Counted from the first letter of the stretch, positions 16,452 to 25,750 are shown. The stretch: DNA of 64,000 nucleotides from Actinomycetospora lutea (GCF_028737205.1 NZ_JAQZAL010000002.1:62001-126000), one strand, 5' to 3'. Made by a program: numbers and translations. Notes: generated by a model from the letters alone, not told the origin.

Positions 16452-18047
16452 GTGGCGCTCCCGGCACGAGAACTCGCATCGGACATCTCACGCGGCGTGG
16501 GTCGGCGGGTGCGCGACGGCGCCCGCGGCAGCAAGCGGCGCCTCGCCGACGTCAACGACCAGGACTGCCGGATCACCACGGCGATCGGCCACCTGCCCTA
16601 TTCGGCTGCCGACCCTGGGCTGGCCGCGCTGAGCCGCTCGGCCGACCACAGCAAGCTCTGGTTCGCGGTCGCCGCCACGCTGGCCGCCGGCACCCGGCAC
16701 ACCCGGCGCGGGGGCCTGCGCGGCGTCCTCGCCATCGCGGGCGCGAGCCTGCTCGCCAACGGCGTGCTCAAGCCCCTGGTCCCGCGCCGCCGCCCCGCGG
16801 CCGAGCTGCTGCCGACCTACCGCTCGCTGGACGACCCGCCGACCTCGTCGTCGTTCCCCTCCGGGCACGCCGCCTCGGCGGCCGCGTTCGCCACCGCCGT
16901 GGCGATGGAGAGCCCGAAGGCCGCGGCCTGGGTCGTGCCCCTGGCGGCCACCGTGGCGTACTCCCGCGTGCACGTCGGGGTGCACTGGACCAGCGACGTC
17001 GCCGCCGGCGTGGCCCTCGGCGCGGGCGCCGCGCTGGCCACCAAGCGCTGGCTGCCGGTGCGCGACATCGACGAGGCCGCCGCCCGTCCCGTCGCCGGTG
17101 CCCCGGCCCTGCCCGAGGGCGAGGGCCTCGTGCTGCTCGTGAACAGCCGCTCCGGGCGCGCGGGCGTCGACCCCTACGACGAGCTGATCACCGCGCTGCC
17201 CCGCGCGCGCGTCCTGCGCCTCGAGGACGGCGCCGACCTCGCCGAGACGCTCATCGACGCCGCCCGCGAGCCCGGGACGCGGGCGGTCGGCATCGCCGGC
17301 GGCGACGGCTCGGTGGCCGCGGCGGCCCGCGTCGCCGAGGACCTCGACCTGCCGCTCGCCCTGGTCCCGGCGGGGACGCTGAACCACTTCGGGCGCGACG
17401 TAGGGGTCTACGACACCCAGGAGGCCATCGACGCGACCGGCGCGGGCGAGGCCGTCGCCGTCGACCTCGGCGAGCTGCGGATCCACGCCGACATCGAGGG
17501 CCGCCAGGAGCCGCAGCGCGTCGTCTTCGTCAACACCTCGGCGTTCGGCGGCTACCCCGAGATGGTCCGGCTGCGCGAGAAGTGGCAGCAGCGCTGGTGG
17601 GGCAAGTGGCCCTCGGCGATCGCCGCCCTGCTCGTGACGCTCGCGCGCAGCCGGCCCATCCGGGTCCGCCTCAACGGGGTCGAGCGCTCGGTGTGGATGC
17701 TGTTCGTCGGCAACGGGCCCTACGTGCCGACCGGGATGGTGCCGTCGTACCGGCCCCGGCTCGACACCGGCGTGCTGGAGGTCCGCTACCTGCGCGCCGA
17801 CCGGCCGCTGGCCCGTGCGCGGGCCTTCGTCGCCCTCGCCACCGGCGTGCTCGGGCACAACAGGATCTACCAGGAGAGCGCCATGCGATCGCTGGACATC
17901 GAGCTGCTCGACGGGCCGGTCGACGTCGCGGCCGACGGCGAGGTCGTGGGCCGCGGCCGGCGCCTGCGCTACCGGGTCGCCGACCACCCCGTGCCCATCT
18001 ACCGCCGCGACGAGTCGCTGTGGCCGCAGCGGGCCACCGCCCGGTGA
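16452..18047 (+). CDS. PAP2 phosphatase - diacylglycerol kinase (lipid kinase) fusion, complete active sites
   Basis: 531 residues. N-terminal PAP2 domain: KPLVPRRRP (107-115), PSGHAAS (136-142) and SRVHVGVHWTSD (171-182) are the three phosphatase motifs, with nucleophile His178 and Asp182 present. After a linker, a DAGK catalytic domain (from about 225) has LVNSRSG, IAGGDGSVAA (GGDGS 283-287), LVPAGTLNHFGRDVG and the FVGNG strand, ending with a beta-sandwich DGEVV motif. Such fusions could dephosphorylate one lipid phosphate and phosphorylate another lipid; the substrate is unknown. It is inserted on the opposite strand between pafA and prcA and overlaps its paralogue by 4 bases (GTGA). Confidence 0.87.
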   Translation: MALPARELASDISRGVGRRVRDGARGSKRRLADVNDQDCRITTAIGHLPYSAADPGLAALSRSADHSKLWFAVAATLAAGTRHTRRGGLRGVLAIAGASLLANGVLKPLVPRRRPAAELLPTYRSLDDPPTSSSFPSGHAASAAAFATAVAMESPKAAAWVVPLAATVAYSRVHVGVHWTSDVAAGVALGAGAALATKRWLPVRDIDEAAARPVAGAPALPEGEGLVLLVNSRSGRAGVDPYDELITALPRARVLRLEDGADLAETLIDAAREPGTRAVGIAGGDGSVAAAARVAEDLDLPLALVPAGTLNHFGRDVGVYDTQEAIDATGAGEAVAVDLGELRIHADIEGRQEPQRVVFVNTSAFGGYPEMVRLREKWQQRWWGKWPSAIAALLVTLARSRPIRVRLNGVERSVWMLFVGNGPYVPTGMVPSYRPRLDTGVLEVRYLRADRPLARARAFVALATGVLGHNRIYQESAMRSLDIELLDGPVDVAADGEVVGRGRRLRYRVADHPVPIYRRDESLWPQRATAR

Positions 18048-19525
18048 CCGCGATCCCCCCGGAGCCCCGCTCCCCCGACGGCCCCCGCTGGATGAGCCGC
18101 CTCGACCGCACCGCCGACCGGGGCCTGCTCTGGGCCGTCGTGGCGGGCGGGCTGTTCGCCTCCGGGCGCGGGCCGCGCCGGCGCGCCGGCGTCCGCGGGG
18201 TGATGGCCGCGGCCGCCACCTCCGCGATCGCGCACGCGCTGGCCAAGCCCCTGCTGCCGCGCGCCCGCCCGTGGGGCCGGCGCTTCCCGTCGGCGCACGC
18301 CGCGTCCTCGTCGGCCTTCGTCACCGCGGCCGCCATGGAGTCGCCCGTCGTCGGCGCGGCGCTCGCGCCGGTCGCGGTCGGGGTGTCGGCGGCCCGCGTG
18401 TCCCTGGGCGAGCGGACCGTCGAGGACGTCCTCGCCGGTGCCGTCCTCGGGGTCGGGGTCGCGGTGCTGACGCGACGCTGGTGGCCGGTGGTGCGGCACG
18501 CTCCCGCCCGCGCCCGCCCCGCCGGGGACGCGCCCGCGCTGGGCGACGGCTCGGGGCTCGTCGTCGTCGCCAACAGCTCGGCCGGGACACCGGGCCCGCT
18601 CGAGACCCTCACCCAGATCGTCGCGCCCGTCATCGGGGTCCCGGACGAGCCGGAGGAGGAGCTCCCGCCCGCCCCGCCGTCGGAGATCCACGAGGTGCTC
18701 CCCCGTGCCCAGGTGCTCGTGCCCGAGCCGGGCATCGACTTCGTCGAGGAGGTCGAGGCCGCCCTCGACCGCCCGACCGCCGACGGCACCGCCCCGCGGG
18801 CGATCGGTGTGGCCGGCGGGGACGGTTCGGTGGCCTCGCTGGCCGGGCTCGCGCAGCGCCGTCGGGTGCCCCTGATGGTGCTGCCCGAGGGCACCCTCAA
18901 CCACTTCGCCCGCGACGTCGGCATCGACGACACGCCCACCGCGCTCGCGGCGGCCCGCGACGGCCAGGCCGTGCTCGTGGACGTCGGCGTCGTCGACATG
19001 AGCTCCCCCGACGGGAGCGACCGCTCCGTCGCGTTCGTCAACACCGCGAGCCTCGGTGGCTACCCCGACATGGTCCGCCTGCGCGAGGACTGGGAGGAGC
19101 GCTGGGGCAAGTGGCCCGCCGCGGCGCTGGCGCTGGTGCGGGTGCTGGCGGAGGCGACGCCGCTGGTCGTCGAGCTCGACGGCAAGCGCCGCACGATCTG
19201 GCTGCTGTTCGTCGGCAACGGCGGCTACGAGCCGCGCGGGATGGCGCCGCTGTTCCGCCCGCGCCTCGACGCGCGCAAGCTCGACGTGCGCTACCTGCGC
19301 GCCGACGTGCCGTTCTCCCGCACCCGGTTCGTCGTCTCGGTCCTGGCCGGCACGCTGTCGCGCAGCCGCGTCTACGTCGCGCACTCGCGGACGCGGCTGT
19401 CGGTGCGTGTCGTCGGCCCGCCGATCGGCCTGGCCACCGACGGCGAGGTCCAGCCCGACGCCGACCGCTTCGTCTTCCGGATCGCGCCGGGCGCGATCCC
19501 GGTGTACCGGCCGCAGGACCGGTAG
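18044..19525 (+). CDS. PAP2-DAGK fusion paralogue with degenerate phosphatase site
   Basis: 493 residues, GTG start overlapping the upstream stop. The PAP2 part is shorter and altered: KPLLPRARP (68-76) is kept, motif 2 is PSAH (82-85) instead of PSGH, and motif 3 reads ARVSLGERTVED (117-128), so the nucleophilic His is replaced by Arg124 although the Asp survives. The DAGK part is intact (VAGGDGSVASL, LPEGTLNHFARDVG, FVGNGGYEPRG, ATDGEV) with an acidic Pro/Glu insert (EPEEELPPAPPSE). I infer a pseudo-phosphatase fused to a working lipid kinase. It may form a unit with the preceding paralogue, to which it is translationally coupled; the two align closely through the DAGK half. Confidence 0.85.
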   Translation: MTAIPPEPRSPDGPRWMSRLDRTADRGLLWAVVAGGLFASGRGPRRRAGVRGVMAAAATSAIAHALAKPLLPRARPWGRRFPSAHAASSSAFVTAAAMESPVVGAALAPVAVGVSAARVSLGERTVEDVLAGAVLGVGVAVLTRRWWPVVRHAPARARPAGDAPALGDGSGLVVVANSSAGTPGPLETLTQIVAPVIGVPDEPEEELPPAPPSEIHEVLPRAQVLVPEPGIDFVEEVEAALDRPTADGTAPRAIGVAGGDGSVASLAGLAQRRRVPLMVLPEGTLNHFARDVGIDDTPTALAAARDGQAVLVDVGVVDMSSPDGSDRSVAFVNTASLGGYPDMVRLREDWEERWGKWPAAALALVRVLAEATPLVVELDGKRRTIWLLFVGNGGYEPRGMAPLFRPRLDARKLDVRYLRADVPFSRTRFVVSVLAGTLSRSRVYVAHSRTRLSVRVVGPPIGLATDGEVQPDADRFVFRIAPGAIPVYRPQDR

Positions 19526-19553
19526 CCCGCAGCGACCACTCGGCGCCGCGAGG

Positions 19554-20369
19554 CTAGGCCGAGGGGTCGGCCCCGCCCGCGCCGGAGACCTCGTCGCCGG
19601 CGCCCGTGTCCTCGGCGGGCGCGTCGCCCGACCCGGCCTGCTCCGCCGTGGGCAGCAGGCCGGCCAGGGCGGCGCCGGCGATGCGCCGGAACGCGCGGCG
19701 GGGCCGGCGGCTGCGGTCGAGCACGGCCACCTCGAGCGCGTCGACGCCCAGGGTGCGGTCGTCGCTCGCGCTCGTGCTCCCCGACCCCGACGAGCTTCCG
19801 TTCGCGGACTGCAGGGCGTCGACGGCGATCCGCAGGGCGCCGGCCATGTCCAGGTCGGCGTCGTACGACGACCGCAGGGCCGCGCTGATCGGCTCGGTGG
19901 TGCCGCCCATGACCACGAAGCGCGGCTCGTCGGAGATCGAGCCGTCGTAGGTGATGCGGAACAGCTTGTCGCGCTCGGGGGTGTCGCCGACCTCCGCGAC
20001 GCACAGCTCGACCTCGAAGGGCTTCTGCTGCTCGATGAAGCTCGCGCCGAGGATCTGCGCGTAGGCGTTGGCGAGCGAGCGCCCCGAGACGTCGCGGCGG
20101 TCGTAGGAGTAGCCGCGGACGTCGGCGAACCGGATGCCGGCGGTGCGCAGGTTCTCGAACTCGTTGTAGCGCCCGACCGCGGCGAACCCGAGCGCGTCGT
20201 AGATCTCCGAGACCTTGCGCAGCGAGTTCGAGCGGTTCTCCGCCACGAACAGCACGCCGCCCGCGAAGGTCAGCACGACGACGCTGCGGCCCCGCGCGAT
20301 GCCCTTGCGCGCGAGGTCCGAGCGGTCGCGCATCAGCTGGTCGACCGACGCGTAGAACGGCATCGTCAT
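19554..20369 (-). CDS. prcA: 20S proteasome alpha subunit PrcA
   Basis: 271 residues. The N-terminus [31 protein letters not shown] is the alpha-type gate peptide plus H0 helix (RSDLARKGI), which replaces the catalytic Thr of beta subunits. [39 protein letters not shown] and VAVLDRSR match actinobacterial PrcA; the Ser/Gly-rich insert ([15 protein letters not shown]) and acidic tail after PRRAFRRI are variable. It forms the outer seven-membered rings that dock the Mpa C-terminus. ATG start with an AGGAG motif upstream; 49 bases separate it from prcB. Confidence 0.96.
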   Translation of the reverse strand: MTMPFYASVDQLMRDRSDLARKGIARGRSVVVLTFAGGVLFVAENRSNSLRKVSEIYDALGFAAVGRYNEFENLRTAGIRFADVRGYSYDRRDVSGRSLANAYAQILGASFIEQQKPFEVELCVAEVGDTPERDKLFRITYDGSISDEPRFVVMGGTTEPISAALRSSYDADLDMAGALRIAVDALQSANGSSSGSGSTSASDDRTLGVDALEVAVLDRSRRPRRAFRRIAGAALAGLLPTAEQAGSGDAPAEDTGAGDEVSGAGGADPSA

Positions 20370-20418
20370 GGCGGGGAGCGCTCCTGGTCTCTCGTCTGCT
20401 GGTGGGGCCGGTCGTCGG

Positions 20419-21252
20419 TCAGCCGCCGGGACGCTCGCGACGCCCGGCGATCACGGCGTCGGCGACCGCGCCGACCTCGTCGTCACCCAGCATCGTCGCG
20501 CCCTCGGCGTCGATCGTCACGACGACCGGGTTGATGCCGCGGATGGTGTCGGGGCCGCCGGTGGCGGTGTCGTCGTCGGCGGCGTCGTAGAGCGCCTCGA
20601 GGAGGGCGCGCACGACGTCGTCGCGCGAGCCGTCGGGGTCGTGGCGCTTCTTCAGCGACGACTTGGCGAACAGCGAGCCGGAGCCGACGCCCGCGTAGTG
20701 GGTCTCCTCGTTGCGGCTGCCGACGACGTCGAAGGAGACGATGCGCCCGGCGCGGGCCGGGTCGATGGCGTCGACGTCGAAGCCGACGAACAGCGGCACG
20801 AACGACAGGCCCTGCATGGCGGCGCCGAGATTGCCGCGCACCATGCCGGCGAGCTTGTTGGCCTTGCCGTCGAAGGTGAGCGGGACGCCCTCGATCTTCT
20901 CGTAGTGCTGCAGCTCGACGGTGAACAGCCGGACCGCCTCGACGGCCATCCCCGCGGTGCCCGCGATGCCGGCCGCCGACCAGTCGTCGGTGACGTAGAC
21001 CTTCTGCATGTCGCGCGAGGAGATGAGGTTGCCCATCGTCGCGCGCCGGTCGCCGGCGACGGCGACGCCGCCGGCGAAGGTCGCGGCGACGATCGTGGTG
21101 CCGTGCGCGGCCGACACGCCGGCCTGTTCCGCGGTCACGGTGCGCGCCCCCGCCCCGGGCAGCAGATCGGGCCGGACCTCCCGCAGGAAGTCGACGAACG
21201 AGGCCGTCCCGGCGGAGAAGTAGGCCGGGGGCAGGGCCGACGAGGGCTCCAT
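20419..21252 (-). CDS. prcB: 20S proteasome beta subunit PrcB
   Basis: 277 residues from the ATG at 21252 (AGGAG upstream). A 51-residue propeptide ([21 protein letters not shown]...) ends at Gly before the catalytic Thr52 in [25 protein letters not shown]; autocleavage would expose Thr52, and the GDRRAT (Asp/Arg) and later Lys/Ser residues complete the N-terminal nucleophile site. [18 protein letters not shown] and [15 protein letters not shown] are typical of PrcB. The subunit supplies the peptidase activity of the core. A 157-base spacer with tandem repeats separates it from pup, unusually long for this operon. Confidence 0.96.
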   Translation of the reverse strand: MEPSSALPPAYFSAGTASFVDFLREVRPDLLPGAGARTVTAEQAGVSAAHGTTIVAATFAGGVAVAGDRRATMGNLISSRDMQKVYVTDDWSAAGIAGTAGMAVEAVRLFTVELQHYEKIEGVPLTFDGKANKLAGMVRGNLGAAMQGLSFVPLFVGFDVDAIDPARAGRIVSFDVVGSRNEETHYAGVGSGSLFAKSSLKKRHDPDGSRDDVVRALLEALYDAADDDTATGGPDTIRGINPVVVTIDAEGATMLGDDEVGAVADAVIAGRRERPGG

Positions 21253-21278
21253 CGGTGGGGCGCTCCTGAGTCTGTGCT

Positions 21279-21320
21279 GGTCGGGGTGCGGTCGGGGTGC
21301 GGTCGGGGTGCGGTCGGGGA
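21279..21320. repeat. 11-bp tandem repeats in the pup-prcB spacer
   Basis: GGTCGGGGTGC is repeated three times exactly (21279-21311) and followed by a partial fourth copy (GGTCGGGGA). The block lies just upstream of the prcB ribosome-binding region, and immediately beyond it is a G/C palindromic stretch (CCCCGGGACCCGGGG at about 21331-21345). It could tune read-through from pup into prcB or be simple slippage sequence. Confidence 0.85.
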
Positions 21321-21409
21321 TGGACACCGCCCCCGGGACCCGGGGAACCGGGCCACGGGGGCGGCGGGGTGTCTCTAGGCCGAACGGAGTACCTGACTCC
21401 GCCGAGAGG

Positions 21410-21604
21410 TTACTGGCCGCCCTTCTGGACGTACGCCCGGACGAAGTCCTCGGCGTTCTCCTCGAGCACGTCGTCGATCTCGTCGAGGATCGTGTCCACG
21501 TCCTCACCGAGCTTCTCGCGGCGCTCCTGGCCGGCAGCGGTGGTGTCCTCGCTGCCCTCGCCGTCGTCGCCCCCGCCCTGCCGCTGGGTCTGTTCCTGCG
21601 CCAT
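21410..21604 (-). CDS. pup: Prokaryotic ubiquitin-like protein Pup
   Basis: 64 residues from the ATG at 21604, which has a GGGAGG ribosome-binding site 6 bases upstream. The N-terminal half (MAQEQTQRQGGGDD) is disordered and Gln/Gly/Asp rich; the middle (KLGEDVDTILDEIDDVLEENAED) is the Mpa-binding helix-forming segment; the C-terminus AYVQKGGQ carries the GGQ tail, so the last Gln must be deamidated to Glu by Dop before ligation. Its sole internal Lys candidates are few, as in other Pups. It lies 82 bases downstream of dop and upstream of prcB-prcA. Confidence 0.97.
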   Translation of the reverse strand: MAQEQTQRQGGGDDGEGSEDTTAAGQERREKLGEDVDTILDEIDDVLEENAEDFVRAYVQKGGQ

Positions 21605-21686
21605 GGCTAGCCTCCCGGGGTCCTTCGTCACAGCGGGGTACTGCGCCTTCGAACCCTACAGATCGCGGACGACATCTGCCCGGGAA

Positions 21687-23204
21687 CTAGCCCCGCGTGA
21701 GCGCTTCGACCAGGGCCGTCGCGTCGGCCGAGTTGTCGATGAGCTCGCCGACGTGCTTGCGGGTGCCGCGCAGGGGCTCGAGGGTCGGGATGCGCACCAG
21801 GGACTCGCGGCCGAGGTCGAAGATGACCGAGTCCCACGACGCCGCGGCCACCTCGCCGGGGTAGCGCTCCAGGCACCGGCCGCGGAAGTAGGCGCGGGTG
21901 TCCTCCGGCGGGTGGGTGACCGCCGCGCGGACCTCGTCCTCGCTGACCAGGCGCTGGATGGAGCCGCGGGTCACGAGCCGGTTGTAGAGCCCTTTGGCCT
22001 GGCGCACGTCGGCGTACTGCAGGTCGATGAGGTGCAGCTTCGGCGAGTCCCAGGGCAGGTTGTCGCGCTGCTGGTAGCTCTGCAGCAGGTTGAGCTTCGC
22101 GACCCAGTCGAGCCGGTCGGCGCAGCGCAGCGGGTCGGTGCCGAGGTCGTCGAGCACCTGCTGCCAGACCTCGAGCACCTCGCGGGTCATCGGGTCGATC
22201 TCGCCGTCGCCCGCGGTCTCCTCGTGCTGCCAGGCCCGCTCGAGGTAGGTGCGCTGCAGGTCGAGCGCGGTCATCTTCCGGCCGTCGGAGAGGTCGACGA
22301 GGGTCTCGAGCGTCGGGTCGTGGCTGATGCGGTGCACCGAGCGCACGGGCTCGAGCAGGCGCAGGTCGTCGAACCGGACACCGGCCTCGATCATCGAGAG
22401 CACCAGCGCGGTGGTGCCGACCTTGAGGAACGTCGAGTACTCGGCGAGCGTCGCGTCGCCGATGATGACGTGCAGGCGCCGGTACTTGTCCGCGTCGGCG
22501 TGGGGCTCGTCGCGGGTGTTGATGATGCCGCGCTTGAGCGTGGTCTCCAGCCCGACCTCGACCTCGATGTAGTCCGCGCGCTGCGAGAGCTGGAAGCCCG
22601 GCTCGTCCCCCGACGGCCCGAGGCCCACCCGGCCAGCGCCGCAGACGACCTGGCGCGAGGCGAAGAACGGCGTGAGCCCGGTGATGATCGTCGGGAACGG
22701 GGTCTGGCGGGCGCAGAGGTAGTTCTCGTGGGAGCCGTAGCTCGCGCCCTTGTTGTCGATGTTGTTCTTGTAGAGCTGGATGCGCGGGGTGCCCGGGACG
22801 GTGGCGGCGCGCTCGGCGGCGTCCTCCATGACCCGCTCGCCCGCCTTGTCCCAGATCACCGCGTCGCGCGGGGTGGTGACCTCGGGTGCGGAGAACTCGG
22901 GGTGCGCGTGGTCGACGTAGAGGCGCGCCCCGTTGGTGAGGATGACGTTGGCGGCGCCGAGGTCGTCGAGGTCGCCCGCGTCGGGCGGCGGGCCCGCGCT
23001 CGGGCCCAGGTCGAAGCCGCGGGCGTCGCGCAGCGGCGACTCGACCTCGTAGTCCCAGCGGGCGCGCCGGGCGCGCGGGACGTCGGCGGCCGCGGCGTAG
23101 GCCAGCACGATCTGGGTCGAGGTGATGACCGGGTTCGCGGCCGGGTCGCCGGGGACGGAGATGCCGTACTCGATCTCGGTGCCCATGATGCGGCTCGCGG
23201 TCAT
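21687..23204 (-). CDS. dop: Pup deamidase/depupylase Dop
   Basis: 505 residues. [14 protein letters not shown] holds the metal Glu10 in GTEIE; a Dop-specific loop (about 41-82, [22 protein letters not shown]...[10 protein letters not shown]) distinguishes it from Paf[15 protein letters not shown] carries Asp98, the catalytic residue. [20 protein letters not shown] and [20 protein letters not shown] parallel PafA. Dop converts Pup-Gln to Pup-Glu and can remove Pup from substrates. A TAGGGT hexamer 6 bases before the ATG predicts a leaderless transcript, so dop-pup-prcB-prcA probably starts here even though an MFS gene lies 9 bases upstream on the same strand. Confidence 0.97.
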   Translation of the reverse strand: MTASRIMGTEIEYGISVPGDPAANPVITSTQIVLAYAAAADVPRARRARWDYEVESPLRDARGFDLGPSAGPPPDAGDLDDLGAANVILTNGARLYVDHAHPEFSAPEVTTPRDAVIWDKAGERVMEDAAERAATVPGTPRIQLYKNNIDNKGASYGSHENYLCARQTPFPTIITGLTPFFASRQVVCGAGRVGLGPSGDEPGFQLSQRADYIEVEVGLETTLKRGIINTRDEPHADADKYRRLHVIIGDATLAEYSTFLKVGTTALVLSMIEAGVRFDDLRLLEPVRSVHRISHDPTLETLVDLSDGRKMTALDLQRTYLERAWQHEETAGDGEIDPMTREVLEVWQQVLDDLGTDPLRCADRLDWVAKLNLLQSYQQRDNLPWDSPKLHLIDLQYADVRQAKGLYNRLVTRGSIQRLVSEDEVRAAVTHPPEDTRAYFRGRCLERYPGEVAAASWDSVIFDLGRESLVRIPTLEPLRGTRKHVGELIDNSADATALVEALTRG

Positions 23205-23210
23205 GCCCCG

Positions 23211-23216
23211 ACCCTA
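23211..23216 (-). promoter_or_regulatory. -10 hexamer of dop, leaderless configuration
   Basis: Minus-strand TAGGGT ends 6 bases before the dop ATG and overlaps the stop codon of the upstream MFS gene. No ribosome-binding site is seen. Confidence 0.6.
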
Positions 23217-24446
23217 ATTGCGCCGGCCGTCCTCGGCCCCCTCCGGGCCGAGGGGTGCCTGCGTGCCGCGCCACAGGAGGGTGAACGCCACCGCGCCCAG
23301 CAGGACCGCGCCGGCCATCGTGGCCGCCATCGGCACGGCCGAGCGGCTCCCGGCGAGCCCGACGAGCGGGGCGGTGCCCGCGCCGACGAGGAACTGGGCG
23401 GTCCCCAGCAGCGCCGAGGCGCTCCCGGCGTGCTCGGGGTGGTCGGCGAGGGCGAGCGTCGTCGCGCACGGCAGCACGAAGCCCACCCCGATGACGGTGA
23501 GCACGAGCCCGGCCAGCAGCCCGGCGAGGCCCGTGTCGAGCAGCGTCGAGGCCAGCAGCCCGCCGGTGCCCACGAGCGCGACCCCGAGCCCGACCACCAT
23601 CAGGCGCTCCGGGCGCACCCGTCCCGAGCCCGCCAGACGCCCCGCGACCTGCACCGACGTCACGATGGCCACCGAGTTGACCGCGAACACCCCGGAGAAG
23701 GCCTGCGGCGAGAGGCCGTAGAGGTCCTGCAGCACGAACGTCGACCCGGAGATGTAGGCGAACATCGCCGAGAACGTCAGCCCGGCGGTCAGGACGCACG
23801 CCACGACCCGCCGGTCGCCCAGCAGCACCCGGAACGACGCGAGGGTGGCCGCGGCGCTGCCCACGCGCCGGCGCGAGCGCGGCAGCGACTCGCGCACCAG
23901 CCCGAGCACGGCGAGCCCGGTGAGCGCCCCGTAGACCGCGAGGACGACGAACACCCCGCGCCAGCTCGTCACGCGCAGCAGCTGCCCTCCGAGCACCGGC
24001 GCGACGATCGGGGCCACGCCGGACACGAGCATCAGCGTCGCGAAGGCCCGCGCCGAGCTCGTGGCGTCGCTGGTGTCGCGCACCACGGCCCGGGCGACGA
24101 CGATCCCGACCGCGCCGAGCAGCCCCTGGGCCAGGCGCAGGGCGACGAGCACCTCGATGCTCGGCGCCACGGCGCACAGGACCGACGCGACCGCGAACCC
24201 GGTGGCCCCGAGCAGCATCGGGCGGCGCCGGCCCAGGACGTCCGACAGCGGCCCGGCCACCAGCTGGCCGAGCGCGAGGCCGATGAGGCACGCGGTCAGC
24301 GAGAGCTGGGTGACCGAGGGCGAGGTGGCGAGGTCGGCGGCCAGCGCCGGCAGGGCGGGGAGGTAGGTGTCCAGCGACAGCGGCGCGGCGGCGGTCAGCG
24401 CGCCGAGGACGACGAGACGCGCGCGGTGCGAGCCGCGCCCCGTCAC
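23214..24446 (-). CDS. MFS drug-resistance transporter, Bcr/CflA type
   Basis: 410 residues from a GTG at 24446 overlapping the upstream stop (GTGA). Twelve hydrophobic helices; the N-terminal signature LSLDTYLPALPALAADLATSPSVTQLSLTACLIGLALGQLVAGPLSDVLGRRRPMLLG matches Bcr/CflA exporters, with the MFS motif A (GPLSDVLGRRRP) between helices 2 and 3 and a motif C-like PIVAPVLGGQ. Substrates of this family include bicyclomycin, chloramphenicol and cysteine/peptides, so the substrate here is open. It sits between the lipase-like gene and dop and is not part of the known proteasome set. Confidence 0.83.
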   Translation of the reverse strand: MTGRGSHRARLVVLGALTAAAPLSLDTYLPALPALAADLATSPSVTQLSLTACLIGLALGQLVAGPLSDVLGRRRPMLLGATGFAVASVLCAVAPSIEVLVALRLAQGLLGAVGIVVARAVVRDTSDATSSARAFATLMLVSGVAPIVAPVLGGQLLRVTSWRGVFVVLAVYGALTGLAVLGLVRESLPRSRRRVGSAAATLASFRVLLGDRRVVACVLTAGLTFSAMFAYISGSTFVLQDLYGLSPQAFSGVFAVNSVAIVTSVQVAGRLAGSGRVRPERLMVVGLGVALVGTGGLLASTLLDTGLAGLLAGLVLTVIGVGFVLPCATTLALADHPEHAGSASALLGTAQFLVGAGTAPLVGLAGSRSAVPMAATMAGAVLLGAVAFTLLWRGTQAPLGPEGAEDGRRN

Positions 24447-25720
24447 TCGCTCGCTGCGTCCTCCGGCTCGTCCTCCGCGCTCAGCCATCGCATCAGATGG
24501 TCGTGCACGTCCGGGTCGTTCAGCAGGTGGAAGTGGTGTGACGACGTCAACGGTTCGACGTCGGTGACCGAGCCGCCCGCCGAGTCGACGGGCACGAGCA
24601 GGTCGCCCAGGGCGTTGGCCAGCGGCGACCGCGCCGAGCTGGTGACACAGGCGGCCACCGCGTGGTGCGACGCGTGCGCGAGCAGCGGGACCTCGGTGTC
24701 GGACACCCCGGCGACGAGGTCGCGGATGCCGGCCGAGCGGCGGTCGAGGAACTCGCCCCACGTGCCCACCCCACGGTCGAGCTTCGCTTCGCTCCGTCTC
24801 CAGGAGTTCGACCAGCGCGAGAGCTGCGAGGCCAGCTGGTCGACGCGGTGGGCCAGCGGCGCCCCGCGGTGGGGCGAGCCGAGGTAGACCATCCGCCGCA
24901 CGGCACCGACCCACGGCTGCCCGGTCTGGACCGCGTGGTGGCAGGCGTGGCGCAGCACGAGCCCGCCCATGGAGTGCCCGACGAGGTCGAGGCGGCGCAC
25001 CGGCTCGGGCCAGCGCGCGAACAGGTCGGTGAGCAGCAGCGACAGCGCGGTGCCGTTGTCGGCGAGGCGCAGCCCGCTGTTGTAGCGCAGCAGCAGCGGC
25101 GTCGCGCCGGTCGCCGACGCGAGGCGCTCGGCGTAGCCCTCCCCCGCGCTGGCCTCGCCGTAGAGGCGCCAGGCGTGCTCGGTCTCCCCCAGCCCGTGCA
25201 CGAACAGCACGAGCCGGGAGAGGTCGCGCTCGGGGTGGTCGGCGACGACCGCGCGCAGGGCCTCGGGGTCGGCGGGCAGCTCGCCGTGCTCGTCCTCCAG
25301 CGTGGACGTGTAGAGCGCCATCGGGACGGCGAGGTCGTTGTCGAGGGCCACCATGTGGTCGCCGACGAGCCCGTTGACCGCACCGGTGAGCACCGCGCCG
25401 GTGGGCGTGCCCGTGATCGGGCGCCACTCGCCGGGACGGGCGAGCGCGGCCGCCGCCCCGATCCCCCGGCCCGCGAGCCCCGAGATGCCGCGCACCGCGG
25501 CGTAGACGCCCGTGGTGATGCCGTCGTGCACCACCTGCACCGGCCGCGACGCGGGACCGAGGCCGACGCGGCGCAGCGCCCCGAACACGGTGCCGGCGAC
25601 CGCCTCGTGGGTGCCCTGGACCGGGCGGGACACGATGTCGACGGCCTCGGACGCGACACCGGCCGCCCCGCGGACCTCGTTGCGGTCCGGGCGGGACGGC
25701 CGGCGTGCGCTGTCGCTCAT
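24443..25720 (-). CDS. Alpha/beta-hydrolase (PGAP1/lipase-like), cytoplasmic
   Basis: 425 residues. An N-terminal region of about 150 residues with glycine-rich amphipathic stretches (VFGALRRVGLGPASRPVQVVHDGITTGVYAAVRGISGLAGRGIG, split here) resembles polyester-granule or lipid-surface associated segments. The hydrolase core starts at LVLFVHGLGETEHAW (oxyanion loop), has the nucleophile elbow LVGHSMGGLVLR and YLGSPHRGAPLA, and ends with SSHHFHLLNDPDVHDHLMRWL supplying a catalytic His. The nature of the ester is unknown. A TACCGT hexamer 6 bases before the ATG suggests a leaderless start; the gene begins 28 bases beyond the mpa stop within a palindromic stretch. Confidence 0.8.
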   Translation of the reverse strand: MSDSARRPSRPDRNEVRGAAGVASEAVDIVSRPVQGTHEAVAGTVFGALRRVGLGPASRPVQVVHDGITTGVYAAVRGISGLAGRGIGAAAALARPGEWRPITGTPTGAVLTGAVNGLVGDHMVALDNDLAVPMALYTSTLEDEHGELPADPEALRAVVADHPERDLSRLVLFVHGLGETEHAWRLYGEASAGEGYAERLASATGATPLLLRYNSGLRLADNGTALSLLLTDLFARWPEPVRRLDLVGHSMGGLVLRHACHHAVQTGQPWVGAVRRMVYLGSPHRGAPLAHRVDQLASQLSRWSNSWRRSEAKLDRGVGTWGEFLDRRSAGIRDLVAGVSDTEVPLLAHASHHAVAACVTSSARSPLANALGDLLVPVDSAGGSVTDVEPLTSSHHFHLLNDPDVHDHLMRWLSAEDEPEDAASE

Positions 25721-25750
25721 GACAACACGGTACCTGTGGTACCTGGTGTC
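25721..25750 (-). promoter_or_regulatory. GGTACC-TGT-GGTACC palindrome overlapping the lipase -10 box
   Basis: Two GGTACC sites (25729-25734 and 25738-25743) separated by TGT form a 15-bp palindromic core in the 28 bases between mpa stop and the hydrolase ATG; matching CA/TG pairs extend it outward. The minus-strand TACCGT -10 (25727-25732) of the hydrolase gene lies inside. It could be an operator or a weak terminator for mpa. Confidence 0.5.

Noticed and set aside
21297-24887. Plus-strand open frame antisense to dop, pup and the MFS gene
   Set aside because: It covers several well-supported genes on the other strand and shows no family features.
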